Made by a program: the position numbers and the translations under genes. This document shows positions 12,788 through 26,900 of a DNA stretch of 64,000 bases, piece by piece. This DNA comes from Patagioenas fasciata (lineage: Eukaryota > Chordata > Aves > Columbiformes > Columbidae): positions 31,907,501-31,971,500 of the forward strand of contig NC_092523.1 in assembly GCF_037038585.1 (NCBI RefSeq), written 5' to 3'. The notes beneath the pieces were generated by a model. That model had not been told where the DNA came from, did no database searches, and saw only the letters and a list, made by a program, of their open reading frames with translations. Each line of letters opens with the position of its first letter. The stretch's first letter is position 1.

Positions 12788-13739
12788 ACTCTACTGGGGC
12801 CAGTTCTGTTTAATTTCTTTATCAACAGTCTGGACGAGGGGAGTGAGTGCACGCTCAGTAAACTTGCAGATTACATGAAGTTCGGTTGGAGTGTTGATCT
12901 GCTCGAGGGTAGGAAAGCTCTACAGAGGGATCTGGACAGGCTGGATCATTGGGCTAAAGCAAATCGTATGAGGTTCAACAAGGCTAAGTGTTGGGTCCTT
13001 CACTCGTGTCATAACAACTCCATGCAGCACTACGGGCTTGAGGAAGAGTGGCTGGAAAGGTGCCTGAGTGAAAAGGACCTGCGGGTGCTGGTCAGTAGCC
13101 ATCTGAACATGAGCTAGCAGTGTACCCAGGTAGCCAAAAATACCAACAGCATCGTGGCTTGTATCAGAAATAGTATGACCAGCAGGACAAGGGTAGTGAT
13201 CAACCCCTTGTTCTCAGTACTGGTGAGATCGCACCTCCAACACTGTGTTCAGTTTTGGGATCCCCAACACAAGAAAAACATTGAGATGCTGGAGAGAGTT
13301 CAGAGTACAGCAAGGAAGCTGGTGAAAGTTCTAGAGGACAATCCTTATGAGAAGCGGCGTAGGGACCTGGGGTTGTTCAGCCTTGAGAAAAGGAGGCTGA
13401 TAGGAGACCTTACCACTCTCTACAAAAATGAGGTTGTATGGAGGTGGGTGTTGGTCTCTCCTCTCAAGTAGAAAGTGATAGAATGAGAAGAAACATCCTC
13501 AAGCTGTGCCAGGGGCAGTTTAGATTGGATATTAGTAAAAATTTATTCGTGGAAAGGGTTGTCAGGCATTGGAACAGGCTACTCAGTGAAGTGGTTAAAT
13601 CACCATCCCTGAAGGTGTTTCAAAGATGTGTAGATGTGGTGCTTAGGGATATGGTTTAGTGGTGGACTTGACAGTGTTAAGTGAACAGATTAAATCTATG
13701 ATCTTAAAGGTCTTTTCCAAAGTAAATGATTCTGTGATT
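12788..13739 (+). mobile_element. CR1 LINE, 5'-truncated, decayed (copy B)
   Basis: The element begins inside RT motif B ([27 protein letters not shown]) and runs to the CR1 3' end. There the AAAGGTCTTTTCCAA stretch is followed by ATTCTGTGATTTTA. About 0.95 kb remains, covering motif C, the thumb-like region and the ORF2 C-terminus. It is more diverged than the copies at 1105 and 41020, so it is probably older. Confidence 0.9.
12791..13659 (+). pseudogene. CR1 ORF2 C-terminal fragment with stop, frameshift and broken motif C
   Basis: Recognisable blocks in order are [70 protein letters not shown], and finally [11 protein letters not shown] with [11 protein letters not shown]. Motif C, normally FADDTKLG, reads LADYMKFG, so the second catalytic Asp is Tyr. 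A TAG at 13115-13117 replaces a Gln codon (MSQQ to MS*Q). A frameshift near 13440 moves the C-terminal block into another phase. This is a dead copy with no native start. Confidence 0.88.
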
Positions 13740-16700
13740 TTATGTTCTCTGTTTATATTGACTGATGTGCACAAATATACTGTAACTATACTCTCCAAGA
13801 TAACAACAATATTAAATACCACCTCCTAAGAAAATCAAATACCTGAATCACCCTTGGAAACCATTTATTATAGGGACAATAATGATATTCATTTTATTCA
13901 CATTTTCCCAAGATAATTCACATTCTGTGCACCTGAACATCCTGCCGATATGGCTTTCTACAATACTTCAAGACAAGTTCATGAAAAAAAACCCAGCCTG
14001 ACTTTATCAGCTGAAATTCACAGCTCAGTTAATAGCTTGTGAATAGGAGTCCAGTTTGAATAAGAAAACAATTCCGTATCACAGAGTTTTATATATTCTG
14101 ATTATGATTACAGAGTAGATCATTTCTCAAAATGTCAGATGGTTCCTTATCAAAATGAGAATGACACAAGATGCACTCTGTCTTGTGTGACTTTGAACCT
14201 CAAACTAAGTCACTAAATTCAGTACATTAAGAGTGGATACTTTGTACAAGGCTTATTCCCTTGCTAAAATCCTCTGTAGGTTGTCTAAATCTCTTTGAAA
14301 TAGTGAACTATTAGCAGAATTATTACATGCAGACAAAATACACTCAAAAATCAATCTCATCTGTTTTGTCTTTTTTAGCACCAACAATTTCACATAGCAA
14401 ATAAAATCATCCACACAAACTATAAGGAAAATTTTGCATCACTGAAGTTAGGAAATTTTTTTATTAAATCACGAGTAATTATAGAATTCAGAGCCAGTGC
14501 TGATCATGGCAGATGCTTTCATTTACAACACTATCTTTAAATCTTCCTAGGTTCTTCTTATCCAGTTAATACACTATGCCCTAAGAAAATTAATCAAGTC
14601 GGGATGCCATATGTGATAAAGCATAAATTTGAAATTTTATGTAATATACTCCAGAATGTTGCAGTTAGAGGAGAATATTACTCACTGATTGTGACATTCT
14701 TATTAAACTTCTGCAGTCTGTGAACATGTCAGATTAAAAAAAATATTCCTATCTGTTCAAAACTACAGTAGGTTGCAGTTTCACTAATCAAAATGATTTG
14801 CTCTGATCGTTAGGCTACTGGTGAAAACAGAGCAAATTTACTTTCAAAAGTTGCTAATAAGCTGAAGCAAGTAAGAATTTTAAGGCTCAAAAAATGGTGC
14901 AGTTGAACATTACAAAAAGTCATACAAAATTTTGTAGTATGTTTTAAAATATTAGAATAAACTAACACATGTTACTGTTCTCAGGACATCACTAGAAAAC
15001 ATTATTTTCAACAAAAGCTGTGATAATAAAATTCAAGATGGAAATATATTGGTTCTTATCACTTTAACTAAAAGCAGAGCTAACATACTTGAATGCTACT
15101 CTGATAATTTAACTGTGAATCCATTACCAGCTTTAACTCCTTTGTACACAAGATTTTGTCCACCAAATGTAATGACACAAACACATGCATCATATATAAT
15201 GAATTTTTGAGAGGACTGTAATTAAAACCCTACTAAAGCAATTAATTTCAGATATCACACACGCATTCTCCTTGGGAACAAGCCAATACAGAAGAAATAC
15301 TGGTTTAAAAATAAGAAGATCAAAGACAATTAACCAGTCCCATAAACTAACATATCCACAGCAATCAGACAGACACAATGATAAGAACAATCGTTTTTTA
15401 TAAAGAGAATTATAGAATAGACTTTTCAATGTATCATGAACAACAAATGGAAGACATTTCCTTTCATTCTGTACCTCTTGGCTACATTCAAACGTTGTTC
15501 CTCAGTTACCTGTATTTGTGCAAAGACAGTCTCTCCTAGCAAACTGAATTCAAAATATTATCTAGTCAGGCAGCAAATGTTCAAGCTAGTTTAAGTGAAT
15601 GTCAAAATGCAAAGCACTGAAAAACAAAATTTCTTACACTCATGCTACCTACTAAAGAATTCCTAATTGTTCTCAGCCATAATGAAACCTCAGAGACGCC
15701 TCACACGCCTGACTCCAGTTGACCAGAAAAAAAAAAAAAAGTAAAATTAATAAAGACATCAGTAAAATAAATAAATTAATGAACTATGGCTAAGCCACTG
15801 CAGTAAGAATTATGACAATTCAGCTTGTGAGATTCTAAAGAAAGACAATTGTAAAGTTAGTGAGAGATTTGCCAGATTAAAAGCTCTATAAAGATTGTGG
15901 AAATCAAATCAATGGATCAGAAATATCAGTGGCCCAGTTAAGCGTTATTTAAATTCATTATTTTTCATTTCACTTATAATCTGTGCTATAGATAAGAATG
16001 CAAAACGTACATAAAATTTGAAGGGTGAAATTCGTCTTCCAGAGATAGTCCATGAACAGATCTCAAAGTTTAAATTTACTACACCCGCTCATCTATAGTT
16101 TTCTCTACCTTTTTTTGTATTTCACCCCAGTGTTCAGTTCTTCCAAAATGAAAAAAAATTACTTTGTACATCAAGTCCATCCCTTTTGTTTTTCTTATCT
16201 TAGCTCTCCCACTTTCATACCACAGTCATTTATCATTTCTTTGTTTGAAACTTATCTAGCACTTCGATTAGCTTTCTGCATGCACCATAACAAGTTGCTA
16301 TTCTGTAAAAAAATTGGGTTTCTTCATTGCATAACATAGTTTAAATGAAACTCTCTGTTCTTCCAAGAACCATGCATTTTGTCTTACAACTTACTATGAC
16401 CTTGCCATTGTGAATAACATACCTGATGTGTTTCTGTTTCTTTTGTCAAATAAGGAACACTTGTTTGAAAGAAGAAACAACTGTTTCTCCTTATGAAGAA
16501 TTAAAGGATAATAGGACCATCACACTTCAAAATGACAATACCTATCTACTTAAATACATGACTGAAAAATCACCTAGTCAAGCAGAAACAACTATGTGAA
16601 ATATTTTAAATGTGGAAAGGTCAACGAACATCTAATACACATACAATAAGTTACAAAACACTCCTGAGATTTCTATAATCTTTTTCAAAATGAGATTAAA

Positions 16701-19700
16701 TCCATGCACTGTCTCAAGGGAGGTATCTCCAATAATCTTTAATTAGCAGCGAGTGCCAGAGAAAATGGCACAGCAGGAAGAATTTGTATTGAAATAACAC
16801 TATTCATTGCGTATAAGTCGAACTAAAGCTATTTTAATATGTACATTGGTTTTGATTTCATACAGGACTGGGAAAATGTGAAGACAACATAGCACTAGGT
16901 TTCCTCACTCCCAACCTCATCTCCCTGCCTCCTTGTCCTGCACTATGCATAGTACGTCCAGCTATTGCAGTCACTGATAGCAGGACAAGAACAAAATAAG
17001 TTCTACCTTTCATAGATTCAAAAGCTAGAGTCAGAGAATCAAAGAGAAAAGATATTTTTAATATCCAATAATATCGTTCAACAGGCCTGTTAGAGAAAAC
17101 TTGTGATACCACTTAGATTAAAGTCTCAGGGTACATTTGTGCAACCCTGAAGAAGACAAAGCATTTTAGAACTTTTAAAAATATCATTAAAGATCTGACA
17201 CATTACTACTTGGTTCCTAGCCCAAGCAGTTGAAGACATGGTCTTTAAAAAAAAGTATTTTCTTATCCACTTTACATGAGCAGCTATGTTCCTACTACTT
17301 AACTATCCTCAAACTTGTTGAATATGAAAAACCTTTCAAAGAACTAAAAAGTTATTCTGTATTACTCTACTGAAAACTTATCTTTAACTCATGTTAATAT
17401 GAATTAACATGAAATTTAGTTGGACTTCTAATCACTCTATAAAATATCTTTGTGATGAGATATTTTCTTAAAAGGTCTTATTTTTCTCATAGAGTGGGAA
17501 TAACAGAGCATAATCTCAAACATTTAATAAAATGTTTCAAAACCATTTGACAATATTTTTAATTCCATTTTGACCACACCAGTTCTATATGGAGAGACAA
17601 ATATTCACAGCCAGGTAGAACTTGAGTAGAGAATGGAAAGATTTAATAGAAATATACTGGAATAGAAAACCTCTCACATACAATAATATGTATTATTATA
17701 TAATAATTGTACAATATAATGAAAATTAAGAATTTTCATGTTTTTGAAGAGCTTACCTATACAACTGTTTCAAAAAAGCCTCTGAGGTGGCACCCTTCAT
17801 GGTAAGGGTGCTCACAATTTACATCAGGTCTGTGCCCTGTTAATCACATCAAGTGGATGTGGGACTGGGTCTAAGGTATCTATATAGTTTAAACACATAG
17901 CTGAATATTTTCTTTCAAAAAGCAGATTAACTGATTTTTTCCTTTCAAGCCCATACAGTTTATGGTTCTGCAATTGTTAATAATCAAAGCTGAAATTTCA
18001 AGCAAGCTGTAATTTTGACTTTAAAAGCTCAAAACAATTAGGATGTTGCAGTTGCACATCTCAGCTGTATAGACATGGACACCTACATTCCAGACACCCA
18101 GCTATAGCTTTCAAAACTCATTTGTTGCATGAACATTGCATGTCAGATAGCCTTCAGAAATTTATACCTTGTTAATCTTTTATGTGTTTATCTTCCTGTA
18201 ATACAGCATTTCTCTCACAAGCTATGCTGAATCCACATTCTGGTGTTGACATAACAAATTCACCAGTTAGCAATTTTATAAAGCTTAGAGTTGGGTACTT
18301 GCCTCTATTTTATAACGGTAATACCTCTGCCCATATTTTTGTGGTTTAAAAAGCAAGAAATATACAGACTACTTAAAAATTTGTTATTTCACTCTTTCAA
18401 CTTTTTGTTCCACATCACAAGGTAGTTGAGCAGGGAGGTATGTTCACCTTAACATGTTCATTTGCAATTGATCCAATCTCTACACTGGGAAACTTCGTAT
18501 TGATGAGAGATAAAAACATTTCTGTAACATAATTAATGTTATGTACTCCCAAGTCAAGAAGTCTAAGAAAAAGCTCATTTAAATAGCATGGGAGTATCCA
18601 CACCAATTTATTTAAGAATAAAGTTGGAAAGTAAGCTTTATACAGCAATCAGAACACAGTAACTGGAGCTAAAGAGGTCTTGAGTTTTGTGTGGAAAAGA
18701 GAGAAGAAATGTTTCCCTTTCTCTTTTCCATTAGAAAAAAATAAATAGAAAAATCTAAAGTGTTCAAAAAACTCCTTCTTCTCACGCTCATACATCTGTG
18801 GATATCATTCCTGAGGAATGCTGTTCTCCAGGGCTACTGCAGTTACAGAAGAAGAATCTGTACCTGATTCAGCCCCCAGAAAACACCTGAACAACCCAAG
18901 GGCAAAACCATCCAGTGCAATCAGAGGACCATCAGTGGCAAATGGGTCACAAACCTCTTCCTTGTCAAGGAAAATGGCTCCTGCTTTTCAAACCAGCAGA
19001 GAATTTGTGACACATGTAGCTCTAGTTTAAAACCATGTTTCAGTAATTAAATCTGGATGCCTACATGGGCAGGTATTACCCCAGCTACATCTAACATCTG
19101 ACATGGCACAATATTCTGCATTCAGATAGAGTACAATTTACAGTTACATTCCCATCAACATCATCTGAAATTTATCTGTAAGGTGTGGATCATTCATGGC
19201 AAGCTTAAGGTTAGCAAAGTGAGACAAGATTGGAACTGATTTAAAAAAAAACTTATTGTCCATGGACAAACTGGAAGAAGAATGGGAATTAAATAGAAAA
19301 GAAGGAAGTGAGAGGAAATTAATCAGGGTTACAGAAAGGAAATTACTAGACATTCCCTCCAAAGTTCAGCCTCAAAAGGCAGGTACATAAAATGCTGAAC
19401 ACTGTTCACTAAGTAAAGACAAAAGAGGAACTGTAAAGAAACCACAAAAAAAAAAAACATCCTTAATAACCCTTTTTAGCTGTTCATGTGAAAAAATGCT
19501 AGTGTGTCCCATTTAAATGGTTCTAAATAGGGAAGAACATTTAAAGTGCAAATTACCTGTAAAAGGTACAGACAGTAAAGAAGACAGAGATCAGAACTGA
19601 CTGACTCTTCACCAGAAACAAAGCATCTGCTGCTATTACCCACATTCATTTGCAGTCTGCATTTTTAATGCTTATCAATTTTTAAATTATCTTTTTTTTT

Positions 19701-22700
19701 TTTCCCTTCCTGCTGTTGTAAGCTTCATAAAAGATGGAAGAGCTAAAGAGGATTAATTTTCTTTGAATTACATTCAGCTGAGAAATCACAGCAGTGTCAG
19801 TTTCTCACATCTTGCAAGATGTTTACCTTCCTGGTGTTTTGGGTTCATTTTATCCCCCTCTCTTAAGGGAAGTCTTGGAAACACCCGTTGCATTTACTAT
19901 TTAAAGTAGAAAGCTTTTTTGATAACTTAACCATCATTATGCACCTATCTACCTGCTGTGCTCTTCAGGATATTTGAGTTCTTTTTCTGATTTTATTATT
20001 TTCCTAGGTTTCTTGAATCTTCTTGAAGGAAAGCCTTTCCTACTATGCATGAAGTGCCTACATGATTGCATCAAGTGATCCAGCCTATTTCCAAATGAAA
20101 AAGCCTCAAGCTTCAGTGGTTTTACAGCATTGTTCTCTGATAGACTGAAGGAGGAATTGGCGTACTTTTTTCAGAAAAACTTCATTCACTTCCTGCTGGT
20201 ATTTGGCCTAAATTCAAATAAACTGCAGGGCCATGGCCATCACATTTAAGAACTGACTAGTCATTTTGAGCAATTCAGTGAGCAATTTGAGAATATCTAA
20301 GTGAATCTCACCTTCAGAGAACTGAACATCTAGCCTTGTCACACCTAGCTCTACAGAGGCTTTCAAGCTGGACACCTGAAAAGTGGAAGCATCTGATAAA
20401 CACATCACTTTCAAAAAGCCGAAGATCAGTGCTGGTTTAACAAATCTCAGGTCCCTTAGGGGGTTGGAGGAGAATCACAAATTCAGTTTCCATTACAGAT
20501 ATACTTTAAATTAAGCATAACTGATTTGTGGTCTCTTTATGTACCTTATAAGTACATATTTCCTTAGCATACAAAGACTGATTTTTTTATATTTAAGAAT
20601 CATGATTGTGAAATATCTTCATAAACAGGATAAATAAAACACTTCCTGTCACATTTTTCTACTAGTACCTTCACCGCAAACAATCACAAAACTGCATCAA
20701 ATAAAACAGACTTTATTCTTATCTATGCTAAATATTTCTGCACATCGGCAAAGAAGGAAAACAAGAAAAAAAATGTGTATTCTACATTTGCCACCAATTT
20801 CACTCTCAGCAGGGACAGTTTCTAGTGACATTCAGAAAGCATTAACTATATTACAGAAGTACAGAAAATGGAGATCCAAAATTAACTGTATTTCTGTTCA
20901 TTCCAATGGTTTGACAGTGTGGGTTTGTTGGTTTTTTGTTTTTTTTTTTTCCTTTAAGCATCCACTCAGGAATGCAATCACAAGTCTGAACCATTATACC
21001 TGAGACTGAACAGGACATTTACATAAATAATATATGCACTTTATTGAATTATTTGCATAAGAATTATCCCATATTTTCTCAAGACTAGCTGAATCCCTAT
21101 AGCATGAGCCAACATTGGAAAGACTATAAATTCAAACTGATTGCATAGAAAATATGTGTTCTCACAACCATTTCCTATTCGGGCTGCAACAGTATCCATC
21201 AAAAAAAACAAAGAGGCCCCACTGTGCTGGGCACTGTATGCATAGTATTAAGAGTCTTTACTTGAAAACAGAGCAATCCCCACCAAGATAAGAAGTGAGT
21301 GATTGTGACACTAATAAAAGACCTGAGGGACACAAATCAGAACCTTAAGGTGGTGTTTCTCTTGTAAACTAGATCAGCATAGAGGAATAAAGTTTTGAAT
21401 CTCTCATTTGAGGTGAGAGGGGAGCATGTCTCGGTTCAGAAACTGTATGTGCTTCCTGTTTGTTAATTTATTTTTCACATTACCATAGAAACAACCTTTC
21501 TGTGTATGTCTGCGGGGGAAAAAAGTGAGGGACAGAGGGAGGGTAGAATGAGAACAAATGCATGCTTTCTTACATAGAGACAACCAAATAAACCATCCAT
21601 GATTTCTGAGGCATGGTGCCATTCCTGTATCAAAATAACACTTTTCTACATCTTTTTTACAAAAATGTTTGTAAATACCAGATTACCTGTATGAATACAA
21701 ATTAACATGTTAAATACTTTTAAAAGCATACTTGAAATGAAGTGTTGAAATTCTGAACACATCAAAGTGAAAATATATGCTCGTAAAGAGACTAAAGATA
21801 CCTGTTATTTTATTTTAAAGTCTTCAGTGTCAAGTTGATAACAGTTATGCAGCTGGGCTGAGACAGAGCTGCTATTCCTCAGTCTAATGACTGATAGACT
21901 TGTAAGGCAAAGCTGATAAATAATTGATCTTTTGGGACCATGCTTATACGCGTGATAGATATATTAGTCTTCAAATGTCATCAGGCCTCTTCTTGCAGCT
22001 CGCCTCTGTTCACAGGTTTGGTTTTGTGCTTGCAGATCCAGATTTTGTCATTTTGGGAATTTGTCCCCTCAGTACCTCTGCTACACGGACCCATTGTGGA
22101 CTGCATCCTGTTTACAGGGCTATCTGCTTACAGATAACAATACATGCATATAAATCTTCCCAGTTTTCCAAACTGAAAAATAATAAAAATTAGCTATGAT
22201 AAATCCAAAAATAAAAGTTTTTTAGATTTTTTTCTTCTCAAAATCTCTTGGAGAATGAAAATTAAATTCTTGTAAAATATACAAAGATCCAGTTTAATAT
22301 TATCCTCCACTCTCCAGAAGAACATTTTAATATAGTTCCTTTAGACTATCCTGCAGTAAACAACTTTCTCAAGATCTATCAAAGCTGTAGAGATATCTAG
22401 AAATATTCTTCAGAACAAAGTATCTGGGTGTCTTGCCACCAGGGTGAGTGATATAACCATACTATTATAGTCATTCTCACAATTTCACTCTGTTTGATAA
22501 GTAATGTTTTGTTTCAAGTGAAATAGTAGTATCAACAGGAGAGACAAGCAAATCTCTAGTTTTCAAGTCAAATTATGCTCTTGCCCCCAAGCCAAAAAGC
22601 CAAAACTCCACAGGAACAATCCTTAAAGAGTTTACCATTTCACTAAGAACACTGTCCGTAAAGCAGGCTACAGTCTTAGGCCAGTGGGAACAGATCGTAT

Positions 22701-23530
22701 ACCAGTAATCATTCTATGTTCCTTGGCAGAAGTTAAATCATAACACAACCAGGAACAGTACAACACTGGACAACAGATTACAGCTGCAAAATAAACCCTT
22801 GGTCCTGCCAGGTAACAAAAGAAAAATTCCCAGCTATGGAAAACTCCTGACAAAGGTACAAGCCACTCCGTAACATAGATACATTCAGTACATTTCCAGT
22901 AAAGAGTTACTTGAAGGCAATTATTGTGTCCTCCACCACACTGACTTCAGCTTTTCTTTTGTATGCTGTTGAGATAGCTGTACTAGCAAACCCTGACAAG
23001 GTCTTTTTTATTCTGATTTGGAAATTCTTCACAATCAGGGTCAGACTGACAAATATAGCATGGTGACTGCTAGCATCTGAATGCTGGAAAACTCAACATT
23101 GTAAAACAAACGCATATTTCATACTTCAGATTTTACACTTTTATGAATGTCTATGTTATATCTTGGCTACTGTTTTACATTACTGATTTTGACAATAGGT
23201 TTTAAAATGAATAAAATAATAATTATTATTAATAATAAATTTAACTAATGCTTTACTGTCAGAATAATTAGTTGAAACTTGTGAACAAAAAATCAAGATT
23301 AAAAATAGGTATATCCATTTTCATTTACCAACTGGAATTCAATAGACATTCACATTTCACAATGGGCCAAATCTAACAACACCCTTCAGTTTATATATCC
23401 TGGGCTCATGAAATGTACTCTTATTTTTTCATCTGTAATCACAACATTTCTCTAACTCTATAGGATATTATCCTTCCAATAAGCATTTCACTTTATTGTA
23501 CGTACATACTTCTATTGTGATCGGACACCT
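13740..23530. other. AT-rich unique sequence, no gene seen
   Basis: About 9.8 kb has only short open frames (95 codons or fewer) without motifs. Simple features are A-runs near 15728, a T-run near 19693, an A/T-only stretch near 17690-17720 and an AATAAT-type stretch at 23218-23240. Bases 21400-21620 are somewhat richer in G+C and carry a purine-rich block (GTGAGGGACAGAGGGAGGG). No transposon, RNA gene or exon was recognised. Old repeats eroded beyond recognition by eye are possible. Confidence 0.45.
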
Positions 23531-23943
23531 TAGAATTGTAGAATCATAGAATTATTTAGGTTGGAAAAGACCTTTAAGATCATCAAGTCCAACAATTAAC
23601 CTAGCACTGGCAAGTTCACCACTAAACAGTGTCTCTAAGCACTGCATCTACACAGCTTTTAAACACCTCCAGGGATGGTGACTCAACCACTTCCCTAGGT
23701 AGTCTGTTCCAAAGCCTGCCCACCTTTCCATGAAGAAATTTCTCCTAATACCCAATCTAAACCTCCCCTGGTGCAACTTGAGGTCATTTTCTCTTGTCTT
23801 ATCACCCATTACTCTGGAGACTGACATCGACCTCTCTACCAACTCCTTTCAGGTTGTACAGAGTGATAAGGTCTCCCTCTGAGACTCCTATTCTCCAGAC
23901 TAAACAACCCCAGATTCCTCATTAGACTTTTGCTCCAGACCAT
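23531..23943 (-). mobile_element. CR1 LINE 3' fragment (copy C)
   Basis: On the minus strand the element ends at about 23531 with ATTCTATGATTCTACAATTC and, just inside, the typical AGGTCTTTTCCAACC. The coding remnant includes [19 protein letters not shown] (from the open frame complementing 23648-23842) and, further upstream, the partly decayed equivalents of the SLEKRR and EERLREL blocks. Truncation is at about 23943. Frameshifts interrupt the frame at the HWNRLP block. Only the last 0.4 kb of a CR1 is present. Confidence 0.88.
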
Positions 23944-26900
23944 GTCGCTCTTAATTTTACCTGGAAAATCAGTTAAAAGGCAAGAATTCACTTGTATCTT
24001 CATGCCACTCCCCTTGAAGAGTCAAATATCTAGTAAGACATTTACTGAAAAGCTATCCTTCTTTCTTTTTGAACTCACGTTCCACCAGTCAGGTATCTCA
24101 TTGATTAGTCTACAAAGATTCCTTAATTAGCGAGTAACAAGAAATGTCAGGTGTTCAATTAGCCACCAGATGGAGCCCACATAGTCTTAAAATGCAGTAG
24201 AAGCATATGGCCATTAACCATGAAAAATGAGTACAAAATTTGTAAAGCAGCTACAGAATACATCCTGTAAATCAAGCCAGGCTCCATATGTGAATAGACT
24301 TCCATAGGATTTAAATTACACTCCCCATATGTTTTTAACACAAAAAAAAAAAAAAAGTCTGTGGTTTCATCTGTCTGATTCTCCATCAATAAAACACCTG
24401 CTGACTTTTTTTGCAATATAAAGTTTTGTAGAAAACACACAGGAACAATAAAAATGCTGCTTCACCAATGTTAGAACCAATTATTTTACTCCATTTTAAA
24501 CAAAATTTTCTTCAGTAATTGACCAATGCTTTATTTATTGGTAGTGGTCTTTTTAAAAGAAATTTATTTTTATGTTTAGATGAGATCTAAGTTACAGTGT
24601 TTCCATAAGGCATATAAAATACTTTACAGGGATCCACAGCAAAGTCAGTACGGATAGTCAATATTGATCTTACAGAACAGAGAAAGTGAGGTAAACAGGA
24701 AAAAAATTTCTTCCCGCATACTGCAAGTCCAAGAAGAACCTTGCATTATAATTCAGGAAACCCTGAGCCAAAGCTAGTGAGATTTACTTGCAGTGTTATA
24801 ATGTTAACCCAGGAATGAGAGGCTGAAACTAACATGGGAAGAAGAGCCAAAAGTTAGGAGACTGGGCTTGCTGCTGTCATCACCACTAGAGAGGGATGAG
24901 GAGGGCTTGGAAATCACAGAAGCCAGAACATGGGATTAAATGTTCACTGAAAAATGATCACTGATCTACTCCTCTTACCCTTCTCCCTGAGTCAGCAGTA
25001 GCAGGCAGCTTGATTTTCCTGGACCTGGTGTAGACAACAGGTATTTTGCTGCTGCCACCACCACCAGGCCAGGGCTTATCCAGCCTCACAGCTGCTCCAC
25101 TCCAGGGCTCTTGGAAACCTTTAGCGAGTAGGCATGAAGGCAAAAACCTATTGCCTGGTTTTACACTTCCTGCTGTAGGAACTAGAGGTAGGAGTGAACT
25201 CAGCACTGCCTCTCTTGGCTGAAAAAGCAACAGTAAAACGTATAATGTCTGCACGGTGGTTTGAACCGCAGCTTAGTTACTGACAGTTCAATTCCTTGTG
25301 GACAGACCTGGCTAAGCAAATCCTAGAGAAGAATTAGTTCACGTTTCAACACATTACATCTTTCACGTTCTGAAATGCAGACCGACTGGGCATCAAAATG
25401 AGAAGAGAGTGGGGGGAGGAAAAACAAAAAAAGAAAAAACGGATGGTGAGGGTCTGCCTTTTGTTTCTCATATACAACTCTCTGAGAATCAAAGACATTA
25501 TACAGAAGCAGCAGAGTGGAATTAATTCTGAGTTCATCTGCAAAGACAGCAGCTTTTTCTCTCCATATAGGAGTTTCAGATATTTCTTATCCCACTGAGC
25601 ACCCTGAAATATTCTTTTTTGCAGCTATAAAAACAACAAAAAAAAGTTACTGCTGTCCAGTTTCTATAATCATACAGCCAACTAGTGTAATTCAAAACAC
25701 AAAATAGGGAGGAAAAGTCACACAATTGCAATTTCATTTCATGTTTTCTCCCTGGCCCCTAACTCAAGAGTAAAGTACATGCTGCAAAAAGCTGAATTTA
25801 AGATTTTCCTTGAACTCTGCTCTGATGAATAGTTTATGGCTTCACTTACGATGAATTAGAGAATTGCAGCATTTTCTAGTTTTGGGGTGTCTGTGTCCCT
25901 CGGAAGAGAGGTGATCAGTGGCTGGTGGATCAACCCCACCACTGCAGTGCCACCATGCATTCTCTGTTAGTCTTGTGCCATCTGTCTGCTCAACCCCGGG
26001 ACCATTTTGTTAGGCAATTCTTTAGATCTACATTTCATAATGGATGGAGCTTGTGGGTTACTGGAGAAGACACGGAGTAACAAGCCTCCTTCTAACCATG
26101 TAATTCTACATACTATGCTCTGTTTAGACTACAGGAAACAATTGCATGTATATTTAACACAATATGCAGATCTTTCACTTTTCTTCTTAATTCATAACCA
26201 TCTCTCCAGATACTGTTAACAAGATTGTGACTTTAAGCAGATTTTACAGCCAAATAACATTAAAGTGTGGCGATTACTGCCTTTTAACACTCCCAGTCCG
26301 ATTTGTGAAACAGGATTTTAAGTAATAAGCCATCTGTTGCTCTAAATTCTAATCGTTGCACTAATTACATGTTTTTAATGGTGATCCTAGTTTAGATCAC
26401 ACTTTATCACCAGGAAATAAAAGGCACTATTTGTTTTTGTCATTTTACTGAGATACTTTGAATATTTTGATCTGTTCCAGTACAGAAAGAAAGAACATTT
26501 CTTTGAAATGAAAGTGTACTTCTGTACTTGGAAAGGTTCTGCACATGGCAGAAAGAAAACAAAATTATGTCAATAAACCAAACGTATCTTTGGGGCTCCA
26601 TTTTTAGAAAGCACTTCTCTACCATTTGTGAACCAGCCCCTATGCTTGTAAAGATACAAATAACCACTAAGCCACAACATGTAGCCAAATATCTACAGAT
26701 ATTACAAACTCTTTGCCATGCCAGAATTTATATGAAGTCCACAAAGGACCAGAGAACTCTTCCTGGGTTAAGAAAGCCCTTTGACATAAAGGAAAAGGAG
26801 GAGTTGCTCCCTGTCATGTTTGTCTCCTGGTAGTGAGGACACAGCTGGTCACAAATGGAAAGCTTCATCAACAAAGCATTCTGCAATCTCTCCTGTTTGG

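Noticed and set aside
24163..24175. CCACCAGATGGAG as a CTCF site
   Set aside because: The key GGC of the core is GGA, and no supporting downstream match is present.
25253..25270. GGTTTGAACC as a tRNA B-box
   Set aside because: No A-box at the proper distance and no cloverleaf could be drawn.
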